Below are positions 54,563-63,271 of a DNA stretch of 64,000 bases, piece after piece. The notes below the pieces were generated by a model that saw only the letters and a program-made list of their open reading frames with translations, made no database searches and was not told the origin of the DNA. The stretch's first letter is position 1, and each line of letters opens with the position of its first letter. The stretch covers positions 7,921-71,920 of the forward strand of contig JBFWUB010000021.1 of the NCBI GenBank assembly GCA_050247515.1. Direction: 5' to 3'. The stretch comes from RAM1 sp050247515. Lineage in GTDB: Bacteria; Pseudomonadota; Gammaproteobacteria; Burkholderiales; Burkholderiaceae_C. A program made the position numbers and the translations under genes.

Positions 54563-56341
54563 TCACAGCTTTTTCAGCACCGCCAGCAGTGTCGGCGCGC
54601 TCACCGGCTTGGTCAGCAGGCGCACGCCCTGCGCCTGCGCGGCGTCGCGCAGCGCGGCGTTGGTCTCGCCGCTGATCAGCAGCACTTTCTTGCCGCGCTG
54701 GCGCAGCGCCAGCGCCACGTCCAGGCCTGACGCGCCATGCGGCAGGCGGGCGTCGCAGATGGCGATGTCGCCAAAGTGCGGGGCATGCAGCGCATCGGCG
54801 GCGGTCTCCACATGGCGCACCTGCAGCCCCCACGACCGCAGCAGCTGGCGCGTGGCGGCGGCCACCAGCGAGTCGTCTTCCACCAGCAGCACCTCGCGCA
54901 TCGCCAGCACGGGCTGGGTGGCTTCGTCCGGGTGCGCCAGCAGGTCGCCGGGCGCTGATTCAACGTAATGCACCGGCTGCGGCGCGGGCTCGCTGGCGGC
55001 GGGGTCGGGCCGGTCCAGCAGCACGTCCACCGTGACGGGCGCGCGCGGCAGCGTCACCGTCATGGTGCAGCCCAGGCCCGGCGCCGAGCGCACGGTGATG
55101 TCGCCATTCATCAGCAGCGCAAAGCGCCGCGCGATCGCCAGGCCCAGGCCCAGACCCCGGCGGCGGTCGCGCGCGTCGTTGTCCTCCTGCACAAATTCTT
55201 CAAAGATGCGCTGCTGCGCACCGAGGGCAATGCCCATGCCCGCGTCGCGCACCTGCAGCCGCCAGCAGCCCCGGCCTGCGCGCTCGCCAGCGCGCAGCGC
55301 CACGGCCACGGTGGCGCCCGGCGGCGAGAACTTGATCGCGTTGTCCAGCAGGTTGGACAGCACCCGCTGCAGCATCAGTGCGTCAGCCATGGCGAAGGCG
55401 CCGGGGCGCACCAGCGCCACGATGCGCACGCCCGCGGCCTCGGCCACGGCGCTGTGCTGGGTGACCAGGCTGGCCACCAGCGGCGCAATTTCGGTCGCGC
55501 GCAGGTCGGCCTGTACCACGCCCGAGTCCATGCGCGTGAGGTCCAGCACCTGCGACAGCAGGTCATCCAGCGCACGCCACGACTGTCGTATGCCCTCCAC
55601 CGCGCGCTGGGCCTGGCGGTCCTGCGTGGCCTGGGCCATGCGCGCCAGCGGCCCCAGGTACAGGCCGATGGCGTGCACCGGCTGGCGCAGGTCATGGCTG
55701 ACCGCCGCAAAAAAGCGCGACTTGCTCAGGCCCATGGCCGCCAGCGCGTTGGCCGCCGCCTCGGCCCGGCGGCGCTGCTCGTACTGGTGCTTGACGTTGC
55801 TTTCCTGCGCGCGCGACAGGAACACCATGGTCAGCGTCATCAGCAGGCCGCCCACGCCCATCATGAACAGCAGGCCGCTGTGCTGCGCACCCTCGACCAT
55901 GAAGCGCAGCGACGTGGGCAGCACGGCCAGCACCAGCGCAATGGTGGTGCGCATCACATCGCCCGTCAGGCGCACGGCCACCAGCGTGGCGTTGCCCAGC
56001 AGGTAGCTCATCAGTACCGCCTGGATCGGCAGGTTGCCCGGCACGTACAGGAACCAGCAGGCGCTGCCCACATAGGTCATGAGCACCCACATGTAGATGC
56101 GGTACACCCGCTGGCGATGCGGTTTGGGCTGCGCCTTGAACGACGGCTGGTTCACATGCCACCAGCGCAGCACGCTGACCGCGGCAATCACGGCGAACCA
56201 GGCGCATACCTGCTGCCACGGGATGGCCGTGGAGAACATCAGCACGCACAGCAGCTCGCAGGCGCGCAGCGCCCACAGCGACAGCGCGGTGTGGGCGCTG
56301 TCCTCGGGGTCGGGGCGCTCGCCGACGGCAGCGGCCGTCAC
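54563..56341 (-). CDS. Membrane hybrid sensor histidine kinase
   Basis: 592 residues: six hydrophobic helices within residues 20-177, HisKA with H216 in FFAAVSHDLRQPVHAIG, HATPase (LSNLLDNAIKFSPPG, RRGLGLGLAIARRFALLMNG) and a C-terminal receiver with phospho-acceptor in AICDARLPHG. The HDLRQP variant is typical of hybrid kinases working with LuxR-type regulators. Its start overlaps the stop of the response-regulator gene (ATGA), so the two form a system; the genes directly downstream are candidate targets by position only. Confidence 0.93.
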   Translation of the reverse strand: MTAAAVGERPDPEDSAHTALSLWALRACELLCVLMFSTAIPWQQVCAWFAVIAAVSVLRWWHVNQPSFKAQPKPHRQRVYRIYMWVLMTYVGSACWFLYVPGNLPIQAVLMSYLLGNATLVAVRLTGDVMRTTIALVLAVLPTSLRFMVEGAQHSGLLFMMGVGGLLMTLTMVFLSRAQESNVKHQYEQRRRAEAAANALAAMGLSKSRFFAAVSHDLRQPVHAIGLYLGPLARMAQATQDRQAQRAVEGIRQSWRALDDLLSQVLDLTRMDSGVVQADLRATEIAPLVASLVTQHSAVAEAAGVRIVALVRPGAFAMADALMLQRVLSNLLDNAIKFSPPGATVAVALRAGERAGRGCWRLQVRDAGMGIALGAQQRIFEEFVQEDNDARDRRRGLGLGLAIARRFALLMNGDITVRSAPGLGCTMTVTLPRAPVTVDVLLDRPDPAASEPAPQPVHYVESAPGDLLAHPDEATQPVLAMREVLLVEDDSLVAAATRQLLRSWGLQVRHVETAADALHAPHFGDIAICDARLPHGASGLDVALALRQRGKKVLLISGETNAALRDAAQAQGVRLLTKPVSAPTLLAVLKKL

Positions 56342-56952
56342 AGCCGGTCGGCGTCCATCTGCGCGGCCTGGGTGCGGTTGGACACATTCAGCGCACGGAA
56401 GATCTCGCTCATGTAGTTCTTCACCGTCCCTTCGCTCAGGCCGAGCTGGCTGGCGATGCGCTTGTTGCTCAGGCCCTGGCGCAGCAGCTGGCGCACCTCT
56501 TCCATGCGCGGGGTCAGCACCACGTCAGGCCGCCGGGCATCCGCCAGCTGCTGGGCAAACGGCGTGCGCTCGCCGCGCAGCGCGGCGGCGATCACCGCGC
56601 ACAGCGCGTCAGACGGCGCGCTCTTGGGCACAAAGGCGTAGACATTGGGCAGCGCCAGCATGCGGCGTACCACGTCCGGCGAGGTCAGGGCCGAGATCAC
56701 CACCACCGGCAGGGCCGGGTGGCGGCGGGCCAGCTCGGCCAGGCGAAAGCCTTTTTCCATGCCGGGCATGTTCAGGTCGATCAGCGCCAGCTGGGCCGGT
56801 GGCGCGCTGGCCGCGGCCTGCAGCAGTGTGTCGGCGTCGGCGGCCTCGGTGCACACCACATCGTCCAGCACGCCAGCCACCAGGGCGCGCATGCCGTCGC
56901 GCACCAGGGCATGGTCGTCTGCAATGAGGATGCGGGTCTTCGGGTCGGCCAT
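56338..56952 (-). CDS. LuxR/NarL-family response regulator
   Basis: 204 residues: receiver with acidic pocket ILIADDHALVRDGM and phospho-Asp in LALIDLNMPGMEKG, then a LuxR helix-turn-helix (LTPRMEEVRQLLRQGLSNKRIASQLGLSEGTVKNYM). Start at ATG 56952 giving MADPKTRILIADD. Cognate of the overlapping hybrid kinase. Its targets are unknown. Confidence 0.94.
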   Translation of the reverse strand: MADPKTRILIADDHALVRDGMRALVAGVLDDVVCTEAADADTLLQAAASAPPAQLALIDLNMPGMEKGFRLAELARRHPALPVVVISALTSPDVVRRMLALPNVYAFVPKSAPSDALCAVIAAALRGERTPFAQQLADARRPDVVLTPRMEEVRQLLRQGLSNKRIASQLGLSEGTVKNYMSEIFRALNVSNRTQAAQMDADRL

Positions 56953-57142
56953 GGGCAAAGGGATGGGTCGCTGAACGCTGGTGACAGGTTGGTGCAGCGC
57001 AACAGGGCACACTGCCGGGCGCGAATGATGCGCGCAGCGCCCCGGCCCGTCTTGGCAACCCGTGCGCCGTTCATTTGCATTTCGTGCGCAATTGCGTCAA
57101 AGTGCGCCGTTTTTGCGGTTGATGTGAAATATCTGACACGCC

Positions 57143-58090
57143 ATGGTCATCGAATGGTCCACCGACAGCTTTGCACCGCGCCAGCGCTTTGACCGCTGGC
57201 ACGAGGCCTGCGCCGAGCATGTGTACGCGCTGACACTGGAGCGCGACGACCGCGGGCCGTTCAGCGGCCGCATTGCGCGCAGGCGCCTGGGCGCACTGGA
57301 CGTGACCGACATCCGCTGCGATCGCCACGTCGTGCGCCGCAGCGCCCAGGACATCGCGCGCCAGCCCGGTGACGACTACTACGTGTATTTCCAGCGCGCA
57401 GGCCAATGCTGGTTTGAGCAGGGCCGCACCAGCCACGTGGCCCAGGCCGGGGACATGATCGTGGCCGACCCCAACATCGCCTTTGCCACCGGCACCGACA
57501 GCCACTTTGACCTGCGCATCTGGCGCGTGAACCGCGCACGCCTGGCGCCCATGCTGGCGCTGACGGGCGACGGCCTGCCCATGGTCAAGCTCACCCGGCA
57601 CAACGGCGACCGCGCGCTGATCAGCGGCTGGCTGGACGCGCTGCTGCGCAACGAGCACACGCTGTCGGGCACAGGGCTGGACGTGGCCACACAGACGCTG
57701 TGCACCCTGGTGGCCAACGCCGTGGGCGCCACACCCGAGATGCGCGAGCACGGGCCGCTGGCGCGCCGGCGCGCCCTGCTGCAGCAGGTGATGCGCCACA
57801 TGCAGCTGCATGCGGGCGACCCGGACATGGGCAGCGCACGGCTGGCGCGCGAGTTCTCGGTCTCGCTGCGCACGCTGCACCAGCTGTTTGAAATGTCAGG
57901 CACCACCGTGCACGAATGCCTGACCGATGCGCGCCTGGCCCGCGCCAGCGCCCTGCTGCGCGACCCGGCCAGCCGGCACCTGGGCACCACGGAGGTCGGC
58001 TTTGTCTCGGGCTTCAGCGACGTATCCACCTTCTACCGCCGCTTCAAGCAGAAGTTCGGCGTCACGCCCGGCGAATACCGCGCGGGCTGA
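57143..58090 (+). CDS. AraC-family transcriptional regulator
   Basis: 315 residues. N-terminal AraC-binding-like domain (FDRWHEACAEHVYALTLE; DDYYVYFQRAGQCWFEQGRTSHVAQAGDMIVADP), C-terminal double helix-turn-helix (SARLAREFSVSLRTLHQLFEMSG; GFVSGFSDVSTFYRRFKQKFGVTPGEYR). Similar layout to FeaR/XylS-type activators. No obvious target beside it; downstream is a catalase relic on the other strand. Confidence 0.92.
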   Translation: MVIEWSTDSFAPRQRFDRWHEACAEHVYALTLERDDRGPFSGRIARRRLGALDVTDIRCDRHVVRRSAQDIARQPGDDYYVYFQRAGQCWFEQGRTSHVAQAGDMIVADPNIAFATGTDSHFDLRIWRVNRARLAPMLALTGDGLPMVKLTRHNGDRALISGWLDALLRNEHTLSGTGLDVATQTLCTLVANAVGATPEMREHGPLARRRALLQQVMRHMQLHAGDPDMGSARLAREFSVSLRTLHQLFEMSGTTVHECLTDARLARASALLRDPASRHLGTTEVGFVSGFSDVSTFYRRFKQKFGVTPGEYRAG

Positions 58091-58109
58091 GCGCGCCAGC
58101 TACTCCCCT

Positions 58110-58415
58110 GGCATGTCGGCGGATCGGTCTCGCGCGCAAAGTTGCGGTGCTGGCCCACGCACCGAGGTATCAATACCTGCTGCCGCCAGCAGGGCCTGGG
58201 CACCTTCGGCTGCCAGGATGGGCTTGCAGTGGCGGTACTGGTCGCGGATGAATTCCATCGTGTGGCCGGCCTGCAGCAGCGCGTCGACAGCCGCCTTTTC
58301 GCCTGGCAGCGCCTGCGCCGGTGACTTCCTCGGTAAACACCTGCAGGCCCAGCTCGTATTCGGGGAAGGCGCCCGATTCATTGACCTTGCCACTCCAGGT
58401 GCGCAGCCGCCCCTG
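58110..58415 (-). pseudogene. Relic of a large-subunit (HPII/KatE-type) catalase
   Basis: Two catalase-like pieces lie in different minus-strand frames. The upstream piece (about 58320-58390) reads VNESGAFPEYELGLQVFTEE, the mid-protein segment of large catalases. It is joined directly to a second piece (about 58145-58310) reading AAVDALLQAGHTMEFIRDQY, RHCKPILAAEGAQALLAAAG, which resembles the C-terminal flavodoxin-like domain of the same enzymes. The haem core and roughly the first 400 residues are absent, as is the sequence between the pieces. Interpreted as a deletion remnant. Confidence 0.62.
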
Positions 58416-58469
58416 GCCTGTAGGACCACGCCTGTTGCGTGTAACACGCCACGCGATGAACAGCCCCGC

Positions 58470-59384
58470 CTAACCGAACAGCTCCCGCCGCGCCGCAGTG
58501 GTGATGGCCGCCACGGCAGGGTGGGTGATGCGCCGCTCGATGGAGATTGCATAGAACTCCTCCACCAGCGTGGGCGCGGTGCCCAGCCGCAGCACCTGGT
58601 ACTGGGCCTCGATCTCGCCGGCCAGCACCGCCGGCCCCGCAAAAACCCCCAGGCCTTGCCGCCCGAAGGCCTTGGTCAGGGCGCCGTCGTCGAACTCTGC
58701 CGCCACCGGGGGCGCCAGCGCGTTGTCGCGCAGCCAGGCATCCAGGCGGGGCCGCAACGCGGTCTCGGTGCTGGGCATCAGGAAGGCAAGCTCCGCCAGG
58801 CAGGCGGGAAAGCGCGCCCGCGCGCGGCGCGCCGTCCAGCCCGCGCTGGCCAGCAGGGCCTCTGACGCAAAAAAACTCACCTGCGTGCGCCCCAGCAGGT
58901 GCGTGAACGCCTTGACGCTCAGGCTGGCGGGCAACGGCACATCGGAAACCACCAGGTCAAGCCGGTGCACCGCCAGCTCGGCCAGCAGCGCGGTCAGCTT
59001 GCCCTCATGGCAGACCAGGCGGCCGTGCGCCGGCGAGGCCAGGCACGGCTCCAGCACATGGCAGGCCACCGATTTGGGCACCGAATCCACCACCCCCACG
59101 CGAAAGCTCGACTGGGACAGCCCGTCGCGCCCGGTCTGCAGCGCCTCCTGCATGGCCGCGCCCAGCGTGAATATCTCGTCGGCATAGCGCTGCACCATGC
59201 GCCCGGCCTCGGTGGCCTCCAGGCCGCGGCCGGCCTTGCGCAGCAATGGCTTGCCCAGCCGCTCTTCCAACTGCTTGATCTGGCCGCTCAATGTCTGGGG
59301 CGTGAGGTGCAGCTGCTCGCTGGCGCGCGCGATGCTGCCGGTGCGAAGTACCGTCCAGAAGTAGTGCAGGTGTTTGTAGTTCAT
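58470..59384 (-). CDS. nhaR: LysR-family regulator, NhaR-like
   Basis: 304 residues. The N-terminus MNYKHLHYFWTVLRTGSIARASEQLHLTPQTLSGQIKQLE, shown here in two runs (MNYKHLHYFW and GSIARASEQLHLTPQTLS), is the NhaR-type winged helix, and the effector domain has VVDSVPKSVACHVLEPCL. NhaR activates the NhaA antiporter in E. coli in response to sodium; no nhaA is within the window, so the target here is unknown. Start at ATG 59384. Divergent from a zinc-ribbon gene, with an AT-rich 105-base gap between them. Confidence 0.85.
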   Translation of the reverse strand: MNYKHLHYFWTVLRTGSIARASEQLHLTPQTLSGQIKQLEERLGKPLLRKAGRGLEATEAGRMVQRYADEIFTLGAAMQEALQTGRDGLSQSSFRVGVVDSVPKSVACHVLEPCLASPAHGRLVCHEGKLTALLAELAVHRLDLVVSDVPLPASLSVKAFTHLLGRTQVSFFASEALLASAGWTARRARARFPACLAELAFLMPSTETALRPRLDAWLRDNALAPPVAAEFDDGALTKAFGRQGLGVFAGPAVLAGEIEAQYQVLRLGTAPTLVEEFYAISIERRITHPAVAAITTAARRELFG

Positions 59385-59489
59385 GGCAGGCACTTCGATT
59401 TATTCGATGGATTGAAATGTAAATGTGAATTTATCTCGAAGCAATGCAGCCCTACATTGAATGCATGGCGTTCAACAACAAGGAGTCCC

Positions 59490-59732
59490 ATGAAGTGCCC
59501 CACCTGTCCATCGTCGTCCCTGGTGATCGCCGAGCGCTCGGGCGTCGAGATTGACTATTGCCCCCAATGCCGCGGCGTCTGGCTCGACCGCGGCGAGCTT
59601 GACAAGCTGGTTGAACGCGCCGCCGCCAGGCCCGAGCCGCCCCGCCAGCCGCAGTTTGCCGACCCGGACCACGGCCATCGGCATGCGGGCAGTCACCGCC
59701 GCAAGTCCTGGCTGTCGGACATTTTTGACTGA
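59490..59732 (+). CDS. TFIIB-type zinc-ribbon protein
   Basis: 80 residues. Two CxxC knuckles (C3/C6 and C24/C27) with the typical YCPQCRGVWLDRGELDKL; the tail is His/Arg/Pro-rich (DPDHGHRHAGSHRRK) and could also bind metal. zf-TFIIB family, function unknown. Preceded by AAGGAG 6 bases before the ATG. Divergently transcribed from the nhaR-like gene and possibly controlled by it. Confidence 0.88.
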   Translation: MKCPTCPSSSLVIAERSGVEIDYCPQCRGVWLDRGELDKLVERAAARPEPPRQPQFADPDHGHRHAGSHRRKSWLSDIFD

Positions 59733-59894
59733 TCGCTCCCCAGAAAATCCCCCATGCGCCTCGCGGCGTGGCGCGCTGTAGTACGCCACTGACACGGCCT
59801 GCCTGCGCCGGCGCACGCCGGCCGACAGGCCGCACGCATAGATTGGCGTGACCATGCATCCACGCCAGCCCGCGCCGCCTTCCTGGAGCCCGCC

Positions 59895-60395
59895 ATGAGC
59901 CGGGCGCCCGCGCGCAGGCATGACGCCGTGGACCTGCTGGACGCGGACCACATCAAGGTCATGCTGCTGTTTCGCAAGCACCGGAGCCTGGCCCGCCAGG
60001 GCGCTCCGGCGCCCGCCCGGCAGGCCCTGGCGCGCCAGATCTGCCAGGAGCTGGTGCTGCACAACCGCGTGGAAGAAGAAGTGTTTTACCCTGCACTGCG
60101 GCACGCATCAGCGGGATCAGCGGGCCTGCACACGCTGATGGATGAGGCCGACGTGGAGCATGAATGCGCGGCACACCTGGTGGCGCAGATCATGAAGATG
60201 GACGCGGGCGACAGCCACCTGGACGCCCGGCTGCACGTGCTGTGCCAGATCGTGGACCGCCACGTGACCACCGAGCGCGAAAAGATGTTCAGTGCGGCCC
60301 GCGCCAGCGGCCTGGACCTGGTGGCGCTGGTCGCGCCGCTGGTGCAATGCAAGGAGCAGGCGCTGGCGGAGATGGGCGACGGTGCGCTGGGCTGA
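59895..60395 (+). CDS. Hemerythrin HHE-domain protein
   Basis: 166 residues, cytosolic four-helix bundle. Candidate diiron ligands: H in LLDADHIKVMLLF, H and E in LVLHNRVEEEVFYPAL, H in DVEHECAAHLVAQI, and H and E in IVDRHVTTEREKMF. Such proteins bind oxygen, NO or take part in iron-sulfur repair. Monocistronic by appearance; a 160-base gene-free gap precedes it. Confidence 0.9.
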   Translation: MSRAPARRHDAVDLLDADHIKVMLLFRKHRSLARQGAPAPARQALARQICQELVLHNRVEEEVFYPALRHASAGSAGLHTLMDEADVEHECAAHLVAQIMKMDAGDSHLDARLHVLCQIVDRHVTTEREKMFSAARASGLDLVALVAPLVQCKEQALAEMGDGALG

Positions 60396-60440
60396 GGCGC
60401 TGGCGCCGTGCAGGCGATCAGCTGCCCCGCATCAGCGTGC

Positions 60441-60791
60441 TCAAACCGCCGCCGTCACCACCACCTCAATGCGCCATTCCGGCCGCGCCAGCTTCGCCTG
60501 CACGGTGGCGCGCGGCGGGGTCTGGCCGGCGACCACCCAGGCGTCCCACACCGCGTTCATGGCGGGGAAGTCGGCCAGGTCGGCCAGGAAGATCTGCGCC
60601 ATGAGGATGCGGCTTTTGTCGGTGCCGGCCTCGGCCAGCAGCCGGTCGATGTTGGCCAGCACCTCGGCCGTCTGGCCGGCAATGTCCTTGGTCGGGTCGT
60701 CGGGCACCTGGCCGGCCAGGTACACGGTGCCGTTGTGCACGGCCATTTCGCTCAAACGCGCGCCGACGTGAAAACGCTGGATGTCGCTCAT
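60441..60791 (-). CDS. RidA-family protein
   Basis: 116 residues of the YjgF/YER057c fold: LAGQVPDDPTKDIAGQTAEVLANID, and the active-site arginine stretch PPRATVQAKLARPEWRIEV. Probable 2-iminoacid deaminase, though several paralogous subfamilies lack that activity. Overlaps plsY by ATGA. Confidence 0.92.
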   Translation of the reverse strand: MSDIQRFHVGARLSEMAVHNGTVYLAGQVPDDPTKDIAGQTAEVLANIDRLLAEAGTDKSRILMAQIFLADLADFPAMNAVWDAWVVAGQTPPRATVQAKLARPEWRIEVVVTAAV

Positions 60792-61414
60792 TTTTTTGCC
60801 CCCAGTCTTGATTCATTGCCCTGCAACAGGCGGTTGATGTTTTCGCGGTGGCGCACGATCAGCAGGAGCGCCATCACGAACAGCCCGAACAGTACCGGCC
60901 TTTCAGCGTACCACTGGAGGCGGTCACCGAACAGGTAGTACACCGGCGCAAACACAGCGCTGGCCATGGAGGCCACCGACGAATAGCGCAGGAAGAACGC
61001 AATGATCAGCCAGGTGGCGCCGGTGGCCAGGCCCAGCACCAGGTCAATGCCGAACACCACGCCAATGAAGGTGGCCACGCCCTTGCCGCCCCGGAAGCGG
61101 AAGAACACCGGCCACAGGTGCCCGACAAACGCGGCCAGGCCCACCAGCGCGATGGTGCCGTCCTCCAGCCCATACGGCTTGCCAAAGTAGCGCACCAGTA
61201 TCACAGGCAGCCAGCCCTTCACTGCGTCCAGCAGCAGCGTGACGATGGCGGCGGCCTTGCTGCCCGAGCGCAGCACGTTGGTGGCGCCGGGGTTCTTGCT
61301 GCCAAAGGTGCGCGGGTCTTTCAGGCCCATGGCGCGGCTCACGATGACGGCAAACGACAGCGAGCCCAGCAGGTACGCGGCCAGGACGGCCAGGGCGGGA
61401 TAGATGGATTGCAA
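60788..61414 (-). CDS. plsY: Glycerol-3-phosphate acyltransferase
   Basis: Membrane enzyme transferring acyl from acyl-phosphate to glycerol-3-phosphate, first step of phospholipid synthesis; 208 residues, about five helices. Motifs: LGSLSFAVIVSRAMG, SKNPGATNVLRSG and FRFRGGKGVATFIGV. I use the TTG at 61414 because GAGGAG sits 9 bases upstream and the protein (MQSIYPALAVL) begins like family members. It follows the truncated ybaK. Confidence 0.93.
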   Translation of the reverse strand: MQSIYPALAVLAAYLLGSLSFAVIVSRAMGLKDPRTFGSKNPGATNVLRSGSKAAAIVTLLLDAVKGWLPVILVRYFGKPYGLEDGTIALVGLAAFVGHLWPVFFRFRGGKGVATFIGVVFGIDLVLGLATGATWLIIAFFLRYSSVASMASAVFAPVYYLFGDRLQWYAERPVLFGLFVMALLLIVRHRENINRLLQGNESRLGAKK

Positions 61415-61440
61415 AGCTTGAGTCTCCTCGGACAGAGGCG

Positions 61441-61656
61441 CTATTCTGCCAGCGCGCACTGCACCGGCGTGGCGCCCAGCAGCTGCACGCACACCTGGGG
61501 GTCCAGCCCCACCAGATAGCCGCGCCGCCCGCCGTTGATGGCAATGCGCGGCAGCGCGAGGATGGTCTCCTCGATGTACACCGGCATCTCGCGCCGCGTA
61601 CCAAACGGCGACGTGCCGCCCTTGGTTATACGCCGCGTCATCTTAGCCGATGGCAT
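61441..61656 (-). pseudogene. ybaK: Truncated YbaK-type Cys-tRNA(Pro) deacylase
   Basis: Only the C-terminal third of the roughly 160-residue protein remains: GGTSPFGTRREMPVYIEETI, LALPRIAINGGRRGYLVGLD and the terminal PVQCALAE match YbaK. The preceding residues (MPSAKMTRRITK) do not resemble the family, so similarity stops near 61618. The 5' end is lost at the junction with the lower-GC island. Intact YbaK edits Cys-tRNA(Pro); this fragment is unlikely to be active. Confidence 0.75.
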
Positions 61657-61943
61657 TTCCTTCTATAGAAATGTCTTCGACTAACACTCCCCTGTTAGCC
61701 GATGCCAATTTGACGCCCAGAGTTCGCAAATGTGCGTGCCAGAGTAGACCTTTTCCAGTTCCGGCCGGCGCGTGACGAAGCCACAAGCCTCCGACCATGT
61801 GTCGCGCATCGGCTGAGTTTCCAAGTCCCGGGAGTAGTTCCATCGTCACCTTGTCGCATGCCTCGATGCAAAAGTATTCAATCTTCCCAACCGGAACGTT
61901 CAACTCGTTCAGCTTCCTTGGAACATCGGAAAGTGCAGTTGCA
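61643..61943 (-). pseudogene. C-terminal fragment of an unidentified protein
   Basis: The minus-strand frame, read from about 61943, gives IPGATALSDVPRKLNELNVP, GKIEYFCIEACDKVTMELLP and later LRTLGVKLASANRGVLVEDI, ending at TAA 61643. It lacks a proper start of its own and is entered from the imuA fragment by a frame change, so it is probably the end of a longer lost gene. No family recognised. Confidence 0.4.
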
Positions 61944-62428
61944 CCAGGGATGCGGTCAAGGTGACGGGGTGATCGATATGCGGTCCGCGGCGCTTGAGCA
62001 GCTCCACGGAAAGGGCGTTGTCTTCGGGTGCGACACGCAGGCCCAGGCGTAACGGCGCCGGCGACGACTCATGCCGCGCCTGCTCAGGGCGGAACGCAAA
62101 CACCAGGGCCTGGGTCGAGGTACTGGCCAGCTGCAGGCGTCGCAGTTGTTCTGAGCGGGCCTGGGGCAACCAGGCCAGCAAGGCTCCCAGCTCCTGACAA
62201 CGCAGGACCTGCTCGGCAGCCCAAAGGCGTTGCGCGGGCGTGGGCGCGTCGATGCGCAGGATCTGCTCGGCGCGCAGGCCTGCGGACACGAGGGCCGCGA
62301 GATTGGGCAGATGTGGCGCCCCGATCAGCACCAGCGAACCACGGTCGACGATCTGGCGCAAGGCAGGCAGCAGCGGGCGCCACTCGTGCAGTCTGGGCTG
62401 GGCCTGCAGGATCTCGGCCCACCCTTGT
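61909..62428 (-). pseudogene. imuA: Fragment of imuA (translesion-synthesis accessory gene)
   Basis: Similarity to ImuA (RecA-like partner of ImuB/DnaE2) runs from WAEILQAQPRLHEWRPLLPA through LVLIGAPHLPNLAALVSAGL and LWAAEQVLRCQELGALLAWL to ELLKRRGPHIDHPVTL. In this frame a TGA lies at about 62429 directly upstream, so the N-terminal portion is missing; the C-terminus also ends in unrelated sequence. imuB and dnaE2, which normally follow, are not present. Read as a decayed remnant. Confidence 0.65.
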
Positions 62429-62554
62429 CAACGCGCGCATATCTTGGTACCTGCACCGATCTGCAGCAGATCATCGACTCGATCCCGGTCAAATGCGGCT
62501 ACGCGGAACTCGTTCAAACCTTTACCAGGGTAACCATAACCCGAACGTCAAAGA

Positions 62555-62953
62555 CTAGACCCGTATATTTTTCAACGATGCCAGGAAGTAATCGTCGCCA
62601 CTTTGGTCACTTACCCCAATGATTCTGGTCACGATTTCGCGCTCAACGGTGATTGAGAGAATCTGTATTGCCTGGAAGAGATCATCTTCCTGAACTGAGA
62701 ACTTGCGAGCAACTTCTGGAGACAGCAGAAGCTCAATGTACTTAAACACAAGACACATCGCCACGCTCAGACTTTCTGTCGATTCTGCACCGCCTTTCAC
62801 CATCAACTCAACTCGGCGAAGATCCAATGCCAAGGACAACAAAATCGACTCGCTTAGCTTTGAAGGAAGTAGCTCAGATATGGGCTGAGACTGAGTCATG
62901 CGCCCCAGCGAGGCGAGGTCGGTAGAAGTTCTTGGCCTCAAGCTTTCCAGCAT
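62555..62953 (-). CDS. Hypothetical protein divergent from the controller gene
   Basis: 132 residues, Leu/Ser-rich and probably helical (LSESILLSLALDLRRVELMV; AMCLVFKYIELLLSPEVARK). I recognise no family. ATG 62953 faces the C-box region, so the same operator could influence it. Composition is lower in GC than the chromosome. Longer upstream frames would read through the controller gene and are rejected. Confidence 0.5.
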   Translation of the reverse strand: MLESLRPRTSTDLASLGRMTQSQPISELLPSKLSESILLSLALDLRRVELMVKGGAESTESLSVAMCLVFKYIELLLSPEVARKFSVQEDDLFQAIQILSITVEREIVTRIIGVSDQSGDDYFLASLKNIRV

Positions 62954-62976
62954 ATGACCTCCAGCACTAAAAATGA

Positions 62977-63002
62977 TACTTATAGTCTGTAGACGTAAAG
63001 TC
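62977..63002 (+). promoter_or_regulatory. C-box operator of a restriction-modification controller protein
   Basis: Two dyads with the pattern GACT-N3-AGTC: TACTTATAGTC (62977-62987) and GACGTAAAGTC (62992-63002), each matching 7 of 8 consensus positions, separated by TGTA. This is the layout of C.AhdI-type operators (dyad, 4-base centre with GT, dyad). It lies 26 bases before the controller start. Confidence 0.75.
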
Positions 63003-63028
63003 GTCAATGCGGAGAAGCTTATGGGCAA

Positions 63029-63271
63029 ATGGCCCGTAGAAGTAATCCTCCCGTTTCTGGTCGCAAGCGTCTGGCTGTTCAGATGCGTGTACGCCGCCGT
63101 CACTTGGGACTGTCCCAAGAAGAGCTTGCGGCAATCGCCGGAATCCACCGCACTTACGTCGGGGCAGTTGAGAGAGAAGAGCGCAATATTTCAATAGACA
63201 ATGTCGAGAAGATTGCGATCGCGTTACAAATGGACATTGCCGAGATTTTGGCACCGCTACCCATTTCGTAA
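63029..63271 (+). CDS. Controller (C) protein-like HTH regulator
   Basis: 80-residue Xre-type protein: MRVRRRHLGLSQEELAAIAG, IHRTYVGAVEREERNISIDN and VEKIAIALQMDIAEIL. The HRTYxxxVERxERNIS segment is characteristic of C proteins that time expression of restriction endonucleases. GGAGAAG lies 11 bases upstream of the ATG. With the C-boxes it would activate and then repress itself. No restriction or methylase gene follows: the next 485 bases are gene-free. Confidence 0.82.
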   Translation: MARRSNPPVSGRKRLAVQMRVRRRHLGLSQEELAAIAGIHRTYVGAVEREERNISIDNVEKIAIALQMDIAEILAPLPIS

